A DNA stretch of 64,000 bases from Geminicoccus harenae. GTDB lineage: Bacteria; Pseudomonadota; Alphaproteobacteria; Geminicoccales; Geminicoccaceae. The DNA lies in assembly GCF_019800005.1 (NCBI RefSeq), contig NZ_JABGCL010000008.1, positions 162,230 to 226,229 of the forward strand, read 5' to 3'. How positions within the stretch are numbered: position 1 is the stretch's first letter; every line of letters starts with the position of its first letter. The translations under genes were made by a program, and so were the position numbers. Under the pieces are notes generated by a model, which did not search any database, was not told the origin of the DNA, and saw only the letters and a list, made by a program, of their open reading frames with translations. This document shows, piece after piece, positions 17,768-26,980 of the stretch.

Positions 17768-18940
17768 TCATGTCGCAACTGTCATGCCATTCGGCAAGGG
17801 CGGTGCCATCGCAGGGAGAGTACCGGCCGGCCGGTGCAGCCCCGAGATCGCATCCGCCGCCCGGTCCACCTCCGCCTCGGTGCTGCTCCAGCCGAGGCTG
17901 AGCCGCAGGGCGCAGCCGGCCAGCGGGCCCAGGCCCATCGCTTGCAGCACATGCGAGGCCTGGACCTTGCCCGAGGAGCAGGCAGCCCCGGCGCTCACCG
18001 CGATGCCCGCGAGATCCAGGCGGATGACCTGGAGCTCGGCAGGCCGGCCTAGCAGGACCAGCGCGGTGATGTGCGGGGCCCGGGGTGCGGCAGCGCCGGC
18101 GATCGCCGCATCCGGCAGGCCCGCCAGGAGCCGCGCCTCCAGCCGGCGCCGCAGGCCCAGGAGCCGCTCGGGCTCGGCCGAGTCGAGCAGCCGGATCGCC
18201 TGGGCAAACCCGGCAATGCCCGGGAGGTTGTGGGTGCCGGCCCGCCGCCGGCCCTCCTGCCCGCCCCCGCGCAGCCGTGCTGGAAGCAGGAGGCCCGGTC
18301 GGGCCGACAGGGCACCCACCCCCTGCGGCCCGCCGATCTTGTGTGCGGACACGGTCAGGAGATCGCAGCCCAGCGCCGCCAGGGTCACGCCCGGCAGCTT
18401 GCCGAGTGCCTGGACCGCGTCGACGTGCAGGAGTGCCCCCGCGGCATGGACCTCGACGGCCAGCCGCTGGATGTCCTGCACCACGCCGGTCTCGTTGTTG
18501 ACCAGCATCACCGACACCAGGCCCGGGCGATGCTCGGCGAGCAACCCGGCCAGTGCTGCCATGTCGATCAGCCCGTCCGGTCCTACCGGGATGCGGGGCG
18601 CATCCGGGACGGCTTCCAGCACCGAGGCGTGCTCAGTGGCGCCCACCAGGACCGGCCGGCCGGGCGCTGCCCCCAGGGCAAGGTCGTTGGCCTCGGTGCC
18701 GCCGGAAGTGAAGGTGATGCCGTCCGGGTCCGTGCCCAGCATGCCGGCCAGCAGGGTGCGGGCATCCTCCAGGATGCGCCGCGCCGCCCTGCCCTCGCCA
18801 TGCACCGAGGAGGGGTTGCCGACGCCCGCGAGGACCTGCGCCATCCTCGCCACCACTTCGGGTCGGACCGGAGTCGTGGCCGCGTGGTCCAGATAGACCC
18901 GCTCAGCTGCCGGCGCTGCGCCCTGCGTCGGCTGGTGCAC
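17768..18940 (-). CDS. Cysteine desulfurase (NifS/IscS family)
   Basis: A PLP enzyme that removes sulfur from cysteine for Fe-S clusters and tRNA thiolation, 390 residues. It opens with YLDHAATTPVRPEV and has TSGGTEANDLAL and ATEH with H104. The PLP lysine is K201 in TVSAHKIGGPQGVGA. The substrate-loop cysteine is C321 in SAGAACSSGKVQASHVL, the class I IscS/NifS form. The start is GTG at 18940 behind AAGGGA; the longer open frame upstream has no family similarity. It is the first gene of the leftward Fe-S/mnmA operon. Confidence 0.95.
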   Translation of the reverse strand: MHQPTQGAAPAAERVYLDHAATTPVRPEVVARMAQVLAGVGNPSSVHGEGRAARRILEDARTLLAGMLGTDPDGITFTSGGTEANDLALGAAPGRPVLVGATEHASVLEAVPDAPRIPVGPDGLIDMAALAGLLAEHRPGLVSVMLVNNETGVVQDIQRLAVEVHAAGALLHVDAVQALGKLPGVTLAALGCDLLTVSAHKIGGPQGVGALSARPGLLLPARLRGGGQEGRRRAGTHNLPGIAGFAQAIRLLDSAEPERLLGLRRRLEARLLAGLPDAAIAGAAAPRAPHITALVLLGRPAELQVIRLDLAGIAVSAGAACSSGKVQASHVLQAMGLGPLAGCALRLSLGWSSTEAEVDRAADAISGLHRPAGTLPAMAPPLPNGMTVAT

Positions 18941-19188
18941 ATTCCCTTGAATTCCGCCCTCTCCCCGCGCTAAACGACCTGCGATCGTGCGCCGGGCTGC
19001 CCGCCGCGCGTTGCGCGTGTTCGGTTCTCCAGCACGATGCGATGCGTACCGTGGCACGGTCTGGCGTGGATCCGGACGTGGGAGCCACGTTCGAGGCAGT
19101 ATAGGGACGTCCCAAGACGGCAGCAATGATCCGGCCCCAGACGGAGGGGCGGACCTGTCTTGCCGATTCGGTCGTAGCGGAGTTTTCG

Positions 19189-19860
19189 ATGCCTGAGGTG
19201 ATCTTCAACGGTTCGGATGGCCGGCTCGAGGGCCGCTACGTCCACGGTGAAGGCCCGACCTCGCCGCTCGCGGTGATCCTGCACCCGCATCCGCTCCATG
19301 GCGGCACGATGAACAACCGCATCGTCTACGCCCTGTTCCAGATGTATGTGCGGCGCGGCTTCTCGGTGCTGCGCTTCAACTTCCGCGGCGTGGGCCGTTC
19401 GCAGGGTCAGTTCGACCATGGCCAGGGCGAGCTGCGCGACGCCGCCGCCGCGCTGGACTGGATGCAGTTACACAATCCCAACGCGTCGGGCGTCTGGGTG
19501 GCCGGCTTCGGCTTCGGCGCCTGGATCGCCATGCAGCTCCTGATGCGCCGGCCCGAGGTCGTGGGCTTCATCTCGGCGGGTCTGCCGGCCAACATCTACG
19601 ATTTCGGCTTCCTGGCGCCCTGCCCGTCCTCGGGCCTGATCGTCCATGGCGAGCGTGACGTAGTGACCCCGGTGGAATCGGTGCACAAGCTGGTCAACAA
19701 GCTGAGCCAGCAGCGCGGCATCACGATCGATTTCGACCTGATCGAGAATGCCGACCACTCGTTCAGCCAGCACATGGACCGGTTCGTGGGCACCTGCGAG
19801 CACTATATGGACCGGCGCATGAACCGCATCCCGGGCGAGGCGCTGCTCACCGCCCGCTGA
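19189..19860 (+). CDS. Alpha/beta-hydrolase family protein
   Basis: A 223-residue hydrolase. Features include LAVILHPHPLHGGTMNNRIV, LRFNFRGVGRSQGQFDHG and VWVAGFGFGAWIAMQL near residue 105. The last is the nucleophile-elbow position, but here it has G-F-G-F-G rather than G-x-S-x-G, so a standard serine nucleophile is missing. The acid region is LIVHGERDVVTPVE and the histidine lies in ENADHSFSQ. This variant is known in the family annotated as alpha/beta hydrolases with the HPHPLHGG start. The ATG at 19189 has GCGGAG upstream. It is divergent from the cysteine desulfurase operon. The function is unknown and catalytic activity is doubtful. Confidence 0.85.
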   Translation: MPEVIFNGSDGRLEGRYVHGEGPTSPLAVILHPHPLHGGTMNNRIVYALFQMYVRRGFSVLRFNFRGVGRSQGQFDHGQGELRDAAAALDWMQLHNPNASGVWVAGFGFGAWIAMQLLMRRPEVVGFISAGLPANIYDFGFLAPCPSSGLIVHGERDVVTPVESVHKLVNKLSQQRGITIDFDLIENADHSFSQHMDRFVGTCEHYMDRRMNRIPGEALLTAR

Positions 19861-19865
19861 CCCTC

Positions 19866-19887
19866 CGGCCGGGCCCCTGTCCGGCCG
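19866..19887. terminator. Weak hairpin between hydrolase and tyrS
   Basis: CGGCCGG and CCGGCCG form a 7-base stem around an 8-base loop in the short gap before tyrS. There is no T-run, so it may be only an attenuating or stabilising hairpin. Confidence 0.25.
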
Positions 19888-19920
19888 ATCCCCCAGGCAC
19901 CATCAAGAAGCCAGAAGAAC

Positions 19921-21162
19921 GTGACCGGCCATCGCTCCGAACTCCTGCGCGAGCTCCATGCCCGCGGGTTCGTCCACCAGTGCACCGACGAGGCGGCCTT
20001 CGACGAGGCCACTGCGACCGGAGCGATCACCGGCTATATCGGCTTCGACTGCACGGCGCAGAGCCTGCATGTCGGCAACCTCGTGTCGATCATGCTCCTG
20101 CGCACCTTGCAGCGCTTCGGCCACCGGCCGGTCGCATTGGTCGGCGGCGGCACCACGCTGGTGGGTGACCCGTCCGGCAAGGACGAGCTGCGCAAGATGC
20201 AGACCCGGGAAAGCCTGGAAGCCAACAAGGCCGGGATCCGTGCCTCGCTCGCGCGCTTCCTTGAGTTCGGCGCCGGCAAGGCCACCATGGTCGACAATGC
20301 CGACTGGCTGCTCGAGCTCGGCTACATGGACTTCCTGCGCGAGTACGGCCGGCACTTCACCATCAACCGGATGCTGACCTTCGATTCGGTCCGGCTCCGG
20401 CTGGAGCGCGAGCAGCCGCTGACCTTCCTCGAGTTCAACTACATGCTGCTCCAGGCCTACGACTTCCTGGAACTGTCCAGGCGGCTGGGCGTGCGGCTGC
20501 AGATGGGCGGCTCGGACCAATGGGGCAACATCGTCAACGGCGTGGAGCTCGGCCGGCGGGTCGACAACGTCCAGCTGTTCGGCCTGACCACGCCGCTGAT
20601 CACCACTGCGTCCGGCGAGAAGATGGGCAAGTCCGCGGGCAACGCGGTCTGGCTGAACGACGCCATGCTCGCGCCGTTCGACTACTGGCAGTTCTGGCGC
20701 AACACCGAGGACCGCGACGTCGGCCGCTTCCTCAAGCTCTACACCGAGCTGCCGCTGGACGAGATCGCCCGGCTGGAAAAGCTGGAAGGTGCCGAGCTGA
20801 ACGAGGCCAAGGCGATCCTGGCGACCGAGGCCACGGCGCTGTGCCATGGCCGTGCGGCGGCAGAGCAGGCGCGCGCCCAGGCACAGGGCGTGTTCGGCGG
20901 CGGTGATCGCGCCTCCCTGCCGGTGGTGGAGCTGCCGGCTGCCGAACTGGCCGAGCAGGTGCCCCTGCCGGACCTGTTCCGCCTGGCCGGCCTTGCCGCC
21001 AGCAATGGCGAGGCGCGCCGGCTGATCCAGGGCGGCGGTGCCCGGCTGGACGACCAGACGGTGGCCGATCCCCAGGGGACGGTGGCGCGGGCCCTGCTGG
21101 AACAGGGCGTCAAGCTATCGGCCGGCAAGAAGCGCCATGTGCTGGCCCGCCTCGCCGGCTGA
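19921..21162 (+). CDS. tyrS: Tyrosyl-tRNA synthetase
   Basis: Charges tRNA-Tyr, 413 residues, the normal bacterial length. The HIGH-like motif is HVGN at 50-53 in [18 protein letters not shown], and the KMSKS-like motif is KMGKS at 234-238. [12 protein letters not shown] and [12 protein letters not shown] mark the tyrosine pocket. The C-terminal S4-like RNA-binding part has [19 protein letters not shown]. The start is GTG at 19921 behind AGAAG. It is convergent with the AsmA-like gene at 21175. Confidence 0.97.
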   Translation: MTGHRSELLRELHARGFVHQCTDEAAFDEATATGAITGYIGFDCTAQSLHVGNLVSIMLLRTLQRFGHRPVALVGGGTTLVGDPSGKDELRKMQTRESLEANKAGIRASLARFLEFGAGKATMVDNADWLLELGYMDFLREYGRHFTINRMLTFDSVRLRLEREQPLTFLEFNYMLLQAYDFLELSRRLGVRLQMGGSDQWGNIVNGVELGRRVDNVQLFGLTTPLITTASGEKMGKSAGNAVWLNDAMLAPFDYWQFWRNTEDRDVGRFLKLYTELPLDEIARLEKLEGAELNEAKAILATEATALCHGRAAAEQARAQAQGVFGGGDRASLPVVELPAAELAEQVPLPDLFRLAGLAASNGEARRLIQGGGARLDDQTVADPQGTVARALLEQGVKLSAGKKRHVLARLAG

Positions 21163-21174
21163 ACCTCCAACAGG

Positions 21175-23568
21175 CTAGTGCGGCCGGATCGAGCGGAGCA
21201 GGTCGCGCACCACGCCCGGCACCAGCACCGAGCTGGCCGCCAGCCGGGCCTGCGGGTTGTCCAGCGTCCCCGTCAGGGTGAAGTCGGCGTTGATCGCCCC
21301 CAGCCCGCGCGTGCCGCCCAGGATCGTGCCGATGATCGGGATCTGGCCGATGAAGCGGTTGAGCGGGTAGAGCGGGGTCACCTCGCCCGCCATGTCGAGC
21401 GCCCTGGTCTGCCGGTCGAGGCTGCCGCTCACCCGGATGCCCACCGGCCCGCCGGTCATCCGCGCCCGGTCGATCCGCAGCTTCGGCCCGTCGATCTGGA
21501 AGGGCAGGACGATCTTGTGGAAGGGCATCGGGTCCTGCCCGCCCATGCGGACCGTGGTCGGGCCGAGGTCGACCCGGCCGGACGCCTGCAGGTCGGGGAC
21601 CTGGCGGCTGAGATCAGCCGCGATCTTGAGGCTGCCGCCGCTGATCGCATCGCTGATGCCCAGGCCCGCGAGCAGCCTGCCAGCATCGGGTGCCTGCAGT
21701 TCCAGACGGTGCCGCCCGGCCATGGTCGCCGGCGTGATGGCCAGCCATCCCGGCCCGCCCAGGTCGAAGTCCAGCCGCACGTCCTCGAAACCGTCCGCAC
21801 CGCGCTGGACGTGCCCCGCCAGCTTCGTCAGGCTGCCATCCTCCAGCTCGACCTGATCGATCGCGATCTCGAGCTTGAGCGGGAGCGGCGCCGACGAGCC
21901 GGACTGGCCAGACTGGCCGGCAGGCGCGCCCGCGGCGCCGGCACTGCCCTTGGGCAGGCGCAGCCGCTGGCCCGCCACCCGGCCGCTGATCCCGCCATCG
22001 GCTGCCAGCAGCAGGTCGGCACCGAGGCTGGTGCCCGGCAGGACCAGCTCGTCCAGGTGCAGGAGCCGGCCGCCTTCTGCCGTTGCCAGCGAGCCCTTGG
22101 CACGCTGGGCACCGGCATCCACCGTGAACTGCTCGATCGCCCAGTCGGCAGCACCGTCGAACCAGGCAGTCAGCGTCAGCCTGCCCGGCTGCCCGACCGG
22201 CTTGTCCAGGCCGATCGTTTCCTCCCTGATGCCGAGTTCGGCCAGATCGGCGTCAATGTCGGCATGCCACACGTCATGGCGGTCCTGGCGCAGCCGGCCG
22301 GCGACCAGGGCCGTGCCATGCAGCATGTCCGGCATGGCGATGCCGAAGCGGTCGAGGAACTCCCGGCCGACCGGCCCCTTCAGCGCCAGCCGGCGCTCCT
22401 CCTGCGGGCCGCGCCAGCGGTCGTGCAGCTCGAAGCTGAGCGGGTTGTCGTACAGCCTGGCCTCGCCGCTCGTGACGATGGCGCCGTTGCGCGCGCTGAA
22501 GCTGCCGGTCGTGGCGGTGAGCGGCAGGGTGACCGGCAGGTGCAGCACGGCCGACACTTCGCGAAACCGTGCGTCCACTTCGAGATCGACCGCATCGGGC
22601 GTGATCTGGTCCACCAGCGGGATGCCGAGCCGCACCTGCCCGTCGATCCGGCCGTGCACTCCCTCCGCGCCCACCAGGTCGCCCGGGATGATGCGCAGGG
22701 GTGGGCCGGCCAGGAGCCGGTAGAGTGCATGGGCACTGCCATGAGCATGGCCGCTGAACCGCAGGTGCGACGGCAGGGAATCGGTGATGTGGTCGATCCT
22801 CACCTCGACCCACTCGGCGGTGAGGTCGGCGCCGGTGGCGCTGGGGCCAGTGATCCGCAGCGTGCCGCCGTCGATCCGGATGTCGGCCTCGGGCGCCGTG
22901 ACCAGAGGCAGCCCGTTGGGCAACTGTGCTGCCACCTGCTCGGCATCGACCTGCAGCCGCAGGTCGGGCGGGCCGCTCTCGATGAAGCGATAGTTGAGCG
23001 TGCCGGTGCGGATCTTGCCGGCCCGGATGATGTCGCGCAGCAGGTCGCGGACATCGGGCAGCAGCCCTGGCGGCCAGGCTGCCAGCAGGGTCGGAGCATC
23101 GGTGTCGACCACCCGCAGGTCGGCATCCACCAGCTCGAACGGCAGCTCGAAGTGCAGGCTGAGGCGCTCCGCCCGGGCGGGGGCGTCGCCGCCGATCAGG
23201 ACCGGGCTGGCGCTCAGGACCCAGCCGCCGCTGTCGGCCGGCCCTCGGGCCAGGGTCAGCCCCTCGATCTCGACCGGCCGCCCGAGCCGCTGCTCGACCG
23301 GCCCTTCCAGCCAGGACGCCAGCGGCTGCAGCGACAAGGGGCCCTGCTGGAGCCGCTGGTACAGGGCGAAGCCGCCCAGCAGGGCCAGCACCAGCAGCAC
23401 GGCGACCAGTGCGGCCAGGGCTCGCAGGCTGCGCACGACCCAGCCCTGCCGCTTGCCGCGGCCGTCCGAGGCCGCCACTCTCTGATCAACCGGGCCATGG
23501 GCACTGCCGCGGATCCGTGCGTCCGGCGGGAGGGCCGCATCAGGAAGGGCATCGACGTCCCTTGCCAC
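21175..23568 (-). CDS. AsmA-like / DUF3971 envelope protein
   Basis: A 797-residue membrane-anchored protein. One transmembrane helix lies at about residues 52-72 (ALAALVAVLLVLALLGGFALY), followed by a large predicted periplasmic beta-rich part. Weak repeats of the AsmA type end in PLYPLNRFIGQIPIIGTILG and GLGAINADFTLTGTLDNP, the conserved C-terminal segment of YhdP/DUF3971 proteins. Relatives bridge the periplasm and help phospholipid transport to the outer membrane. The start is GTG at 23568 behind GGAGGGTGGAG. The 5' end overlaps the start proposed for the divergent glnE by seven bases. Confidence 0.85.
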   Translation of the reverse strand: MARDVDALPDAALPPDARIRGSAHGPVDQRVAASDGRGKRQGWVVRSLRALAALVAVLLVLALLGGFALYQRLQQGPLSLQPLASWLEGPVEQRLGRPVEIEGLTLARGPADSGGWVLSASPVLIGGDAPARAERLSLHFELPFELVDADLRVVDTDAPTLLAAWPPGLLPDVRDLLRDIIRAGKIRTGTLNYRFIESGPPDLRLQVDAEQVAAQLPNGLPLVTAPEADIRIDGGTLRITGPSATGADLTAEWVEVRIDHITDSLPSHLRFSGHAHGSAHALYRLLAGPPLRIIPGDLVGAEGVHGRIDGQVRLGIPLVDQITPDAVDLEVDARFREVSAVLHLPVTLPLTATTGSFSARNGAIVTSGEARLYDNPLSFELHDRWRGPQEERRLALKGPVGREFLDRFGIAMPDMLHGTALVAGRLRQDRHDVWHADIDADLAELGIREETIGLDKPVGQPGRLTLTAWFDGAADWAIEQFTVDAGAQRAKGSLATAEGGRLLHLDELVLPGTSLGADLLLAADGGISGRVAGQRLRLPKGSAGAAGAPAGQSGQSGSSAPLPLKLEIAIDQVELEDGSLTKLAGHVQRGADGFEDVRLDFDLGGPGWLAITPATMAGRHRLELQAPDAGRLLAGLGISDAISGGSLKIAADLSRQVPDLQASGRVDLGPTTVRMGGQDPMPFHKIVLPFQIDGPKLRIDRARMTGGPVGIRVSGSLDRQTRALDMAGEVTPLYPLNRFIGQIPIIGTILGGTRGLGAINADFTLTGTLDNPQARLAASSVLVPGVVRDLLRSIRPH

Positions 23569-26492
23569 TTCTCCACCCTCCGCTGACCGCCGATCATGCC
23601 ACCGTCGCCCGCCATCGTGCACGGCTGAAGCGCGCCGTCGAGGCCGAACCGGACCCCGCGCGCCGGGACTTCGTCCAGGCGGTGCTGGAGGACGCACGGC
23701 ACACCCGCCTGCTCGACGGCATGCTGGCCGGCAGCCCGTTTTTGGCCGAGAACGCGGTCGAGTTCCCCCAGGTTCTGGCCCGCACCTTGAGTTCGGGAGC
23801 AGGCCTGGTGCTGGCCGAGATCCAGGCCGAACTCGGCCGGCCAGGCCCGCTGCCGGACCGGTCGCGGCTGATGGCGCAGCTCCGCCGGGCACGCCGGCAG
23901 GTGGCGCTGGCCGTGGCGCTGGCCGACCTGTCCGGTGCCTGGACGCTGGAGCAGGTGACGGCGGCGCTCACCGAGTTCGCCGACCTCGCCATCGACCTGG
24001 CCCTGCGCCGGCTCCTGCAGGACGCGGCCGACCGCAAGGAGATCACGCTCGACCCGGACGAGCCGGTGCGCCGCTCCGGCCTGGTCGTGCTGGGCATGGG
24101 CAAGTATGGGGCAGCTGAGCTGAACTTCAGCTCCGACATCGACCTGATCGTCCTGTTCGACCCCGACCGTTTCCAGGTGGGCGGCGGCGCCACCCAGATG
24201 GGCTTGGCCTCGCGGCTGGTGCGTGGCCTGGAATACATGCTCCAGGAGAAGACCCGGGACGGCTACGTGTTCCGGCTCGACTTCCGCCTGCGCCCGCACC
24301 CGCCAGGCCACCCGCTGGCGCTGCCGGTGCCGGCCGCCGAGCTCTATTACGAGCGGCATGGCCAGAACTGGGAGCGGGCCGCGATGATCAAGGCCCGGCC
24401 GGTAGGCGGTGACCTCGCGGCCGGCGACGCGTTCCTGGAGGAGCTGCGCCCCTATCTGTGGCGCCGGCACCTGGACTTCGCCGCGATCGCCGACATCCAT
24501 TCGATCAAGCGCCAGATCAACGCCCATCGCGGCTTCGGCCAGATCGCGGTGCTCGGCCACGACGTGAAGGTCGGCCGCGGCGGCATCCGCGAGGTCGAGT
24601 TCTTCGCCCAGACCCAGCAGCTGATCCTGGGCGGCCGCGACCCTGGCCTGCGCAGCAACCGCACCGTCGAGGCGCTGGAGGCGCTGGCCCGCTCGCGCTG
24701 GGTCGCCGAGGACGCGGCGGGCGAGATGATCGACTGCTATCGCTACCTGCGCGCGGTCGAGCACCGGCTGCAGATGGTGGCCGACCAGCAGACCCAGCGC
24801 CTACCCGAGCGTGCCGACCGGTTCGAGGCGTTCGCCGCCTTTGCCGGCCATGCGACGGGGGCGAGCCTCGCCCGTGATCTCGAGGAAACCTTCCGCACGG
24901 TGGAACGGCATTACGCCGCCCTGTTCGAGACGAGCCCGGACCTGGGCGCCGGGGCCTCGCTGGTGTTCACCGGGACGGAGGACGATCCGGCGACGCTCGA
25001 GCACCTGGCGGCGCTGGGCTTCACCGACCCGGCCGCGGCCAGCCGGCGGATCCGGGACTGGCATCACGGCCATGTCCGCGCCACCCGCACGGTGCGGGCC
25101 CGCGAGCTGCTGACCGAGCTCATGCCGGCCCTGCTCCAGGCGTTCGGCCGGGCGGCGGACGTGAATGGCGCGTTCAGCCTGTTCGACCGGTTCATCACCA
25201 ACCTGCCCTCGGGCGTGCAGATCTTCTCGCTCTTGCGCGCCAACCCGAAGCTCTTGCGCCTGATCGTCGACCTGACGGGTGCCGCACCACGCTTGGCGGC
25301 CCATCTGGCCGCCCATACCGACCTCCTGGACGCGCTGCTCGAGCCGGACTTCTTCGATCCCCTACCCGACCAGGCGCAGCTCCAGGCCGAGATGGAGCAC
25401 CGGCTCCAGGACGCGCGCGACCTCCAGGACAAGCTCGACCTGATCCGGCGCTGGGCGCACGGCCGGCAGTTCCAGGCGGGCCTGCACATCCTCCTGGGCG
25501 TCACCCCGGCCGAGGCGGCGCTGGAGACCCTTTCAGCCATCGCCGAGATCGCGGTGGCCCACCTCCTGCCCGAGGCGCTCGACTGGCTGGTCGGCCAGCA
25601 CGGCCGGATCCCGGACGGCCGGTTCTGCGTGCTGGGCCTGGGCAAGCTCGGCTCGCGCGAGCTGACGATCGGCTCGGACCTCGACCTGATCTTCGTCTAT
25701 GACGCGCCGGAGGACAGCCAATCCGACGGGCAGCGGCCGATCTCGGCCGATGTCTATTTCGCGCGGCTGGCCAATCGGCTGACCAGCGCCATCTCGGCCC
25801 GGACCGGCGAGGGCACGTTGTTCGAGATCGACATGCGCCTGCGGCCGTCCGGCAATGCCGGCCCGGTGGCGACTAGGCTGCAGCGCTTCGTGCGCTACCA
25901 GGCGCAGACCGCCGCCACCTGGGAGCACCAGGCGCTGACCCGGGCGCGTGCGGTGGCGGGCGACACTGGCCTGGCCGCCGAGGTGCAGGAGGCGATCGAG
26001 ACGGTGCTGCACCGCCCGCGCCCGGGCGCCGCCTTGGCCCAGGACGTGCGCGCCATGCGCATGCGGATCTTCAAGGAGCATGGCAGCGACGATCCCTGGA
26101 ACCTCAAGCATGTCCGGGGCGGGATCGTCGAGGTCGAGTTCCTGGCCCAGTTCCTGCAGCTTGCCCATCTGGCCGAGCACCCGGGCCTGCGCGACCGCTC
26201 CACCCCTGCCGTGTTCGCCAAGGCAGCCGAGGCCGGCCTGCTGCCGGACCACGAGGCGGCCGCACTCGATCATGCCTGGCGGCTGCTGATCCGCCTGTTC
26301 GCCACGCTGCGCCTGTCCCAGGACAGCGGCACCATGCCCAGGTCGCTTCCGGCCGCCATGCAGGAAGCGCTCCTGCGCGCGGCCGATCCTCAGGGCCGCT
26401 CCGGCCTGCCCAGCGACATGGCGCTTCTCCAGCGCAGGCTCGTTGAAAGTCAGGAGACGGTGCGCCAAGTGTTCGACCGGCTGTTGAACTGA
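23562..26492 (+). CDS. glnE: Bifunctional glutamine-synthetase adenylyltransferase/adenylyl-removing enzyme
   Basis: Controls glutamine synthetase by adding or removing AMP in response to nitrogen. About 976 residues. The N-terminal nucleotidyltransferase domain (adenylyl removal) has GMGKYGAAELNFSSDIDLIV near 180-200. The C-terminal one (adenylylation) has GLGKLGSRELTIGSDLDLIF near 690-715. HDVKVGRGGIREVEFFAQ and KHVRGGIVEVEFLAQFLQ are the matching partner motifs. The start is unclear: TTG at 23562 is the only standard codon close before the homologous region, with GGAAGGG 12 bases away. The peroxiredoxin gene follows after 17 bases. Confidence 0.95.
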   Translation: MPLLHPPLTADHATVARHRARLKRAVEAEPDPARRDFVQAVLEDARHTRLLDGMLAGSPFLAENAVEFPQVLARTLSSGAGLVLAEIQAELGRPGPLPDRSRLMAQLRRARRQVALAVALADLSGAWTLEQVTAALTEFADLAIDLALRRLLQDAADRKEITLDPDEPVRRSGLVVLGMGKYGAAELNFSSDIDLIVLFDPDRFQVGGGATQMGLASRLVRGLEYMLQEKTRDGYVFRLDFRLRPHPPGHPLALPVPAAELYYERHGQNWERAAMIKARPVGGDLAAGDAFLEELRPYLWRRHLDFAAIADIHSIKRQINAHRGFGQIAVLGHDVKVGRGGIREVEFFAQTQQLILGGRDPGLRSNRTVEALEALARSRWVAEDAAGEMIDCYRYLRAVEHRLQMVADQQTQRLPERADRFEAFAAFAGHATGASLARDLEETFRTVERHYAALFETSPDLGAGASLVFTGTEDDPATLEHLAALGFTDPAAASRRIRDWHHGHVRATRTVRARELLTELMPALLQAFGRAADVNGAFSLFDRFITNLPSGVQIFSLLRANPKLLRLIVDLTGAAPRLAAHLAAHTDLLDALLEPDFFDPLPDQAQLQAEMEHRLQDARDLQDKLDLIRRWAHGRQFQAGLHILLGVTPAEAALETLSAIAEIAVAHLLPEALDWLVGQHGRIPDGRFCVLGLGKLGSRELTIGSDLDLIFVYDAPEDSQSDGQRPISADVYFARLANRLTSAISARTGEGTLFEIDMRLRPSGNAGPVATRLQRFVRYQAQTAATWEHQALTRARAVAGDTGLAAEVQEAIETVLHRPRPGAALAQDVRAMRMRIFKEHGSDDPWNLKHVRGGIVEVEFLAQFLQLAHLAEHPGLRDRSTPAVFAKAAEAGLLPDHEAAALDHAWRLLIRLFATLRLSQDSGTMPRSLPAAMQEALLRAADPQGRSGLPSDMALLQRRLVESQETVRQVFDRLLN

Positions 26493-26509
26493 AGGATGGA
26501 GGCCCGCTC

Positions 26510-26980
26510 GTGACCCTTTCGCCCGGTGACGCCATGCCGGACTTCGACCTGCCGACCGATGGCGGCGGCCGGATCTCCTCAGCCCAGCTCAAGGGCCGGC
26601 CCTACGTCCTCTATCTCTACCCGAAGGACGACACGCCCGGCTGCACGCTGGAAGCGCAGACCTTCGCCAGCCGCTACGGCGAGTTCGAGGCGATCGGCTT
26701 CGAGGTGGTGGGCCTGTCCAAGGACAGCGTGAGCAGCCATGACCGGTTCAAGCGCAAGTGCGGCCTGAGCTTTCCGCTGGCATCGGACGAGGACGGCCGG
26801 CTGGTCGAGGCGCTGGGGTCCTGGGTCGAGAAGTCGAACTACGGCAAGACCTATATGGGCATCGACCGCTCGACCTTCCTGGTCAATGCGGAGGGGGTGA
26901 TCGTGCGCACCTGGCGCGGGGTGAAGGTGCCGGGCCATGTCGAGGACGTGCTGGCGGCCGCGACGGAGGTGGGCCACTGA
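26510..26980 (+). CDS. bcp: Thioredoxin-dependent peroxiredoxin (BCP/PrxQ)
   Basis: Reduces peroxides, 156 residues. The peroxidatic cysteine is C45 in PKDDTPGCTLEAQTF. The usual BCP partner five residues later (position 50) is Q, so the C-x4-C pair is absent. C84 in FKRKCGLSF is the other cysteine and could act as resolving residue, as in PrxQ proteins with a distal resolving cysteine. The GTG start has GGAGG upstream. It overlaps the next gene by four bases. Confidence 0.94.
   Translation: MTLSPGDAMPDFDLPTDGGGRISSAQLKGRPYVLYLYPKDDTPGCTLEAQTFASRYGEFEAIGFEVVGLSKDSVSSHDRFKRKCGLSFPLASDEDGRLVEALGSWVEKSNYGKTYMGIDRSTFLVNAEGVIVRTWRGVKVPGHVEDVLAAATEVGH

Noticed and set aside
21178..23586. 802-codon plus-strand frame opposite the AsmA-like gene
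   Set aside because: Rich in Gln/Arg/His-type shadow composition; the minus-strand protein has a membrane helix and conserved C-terminus.
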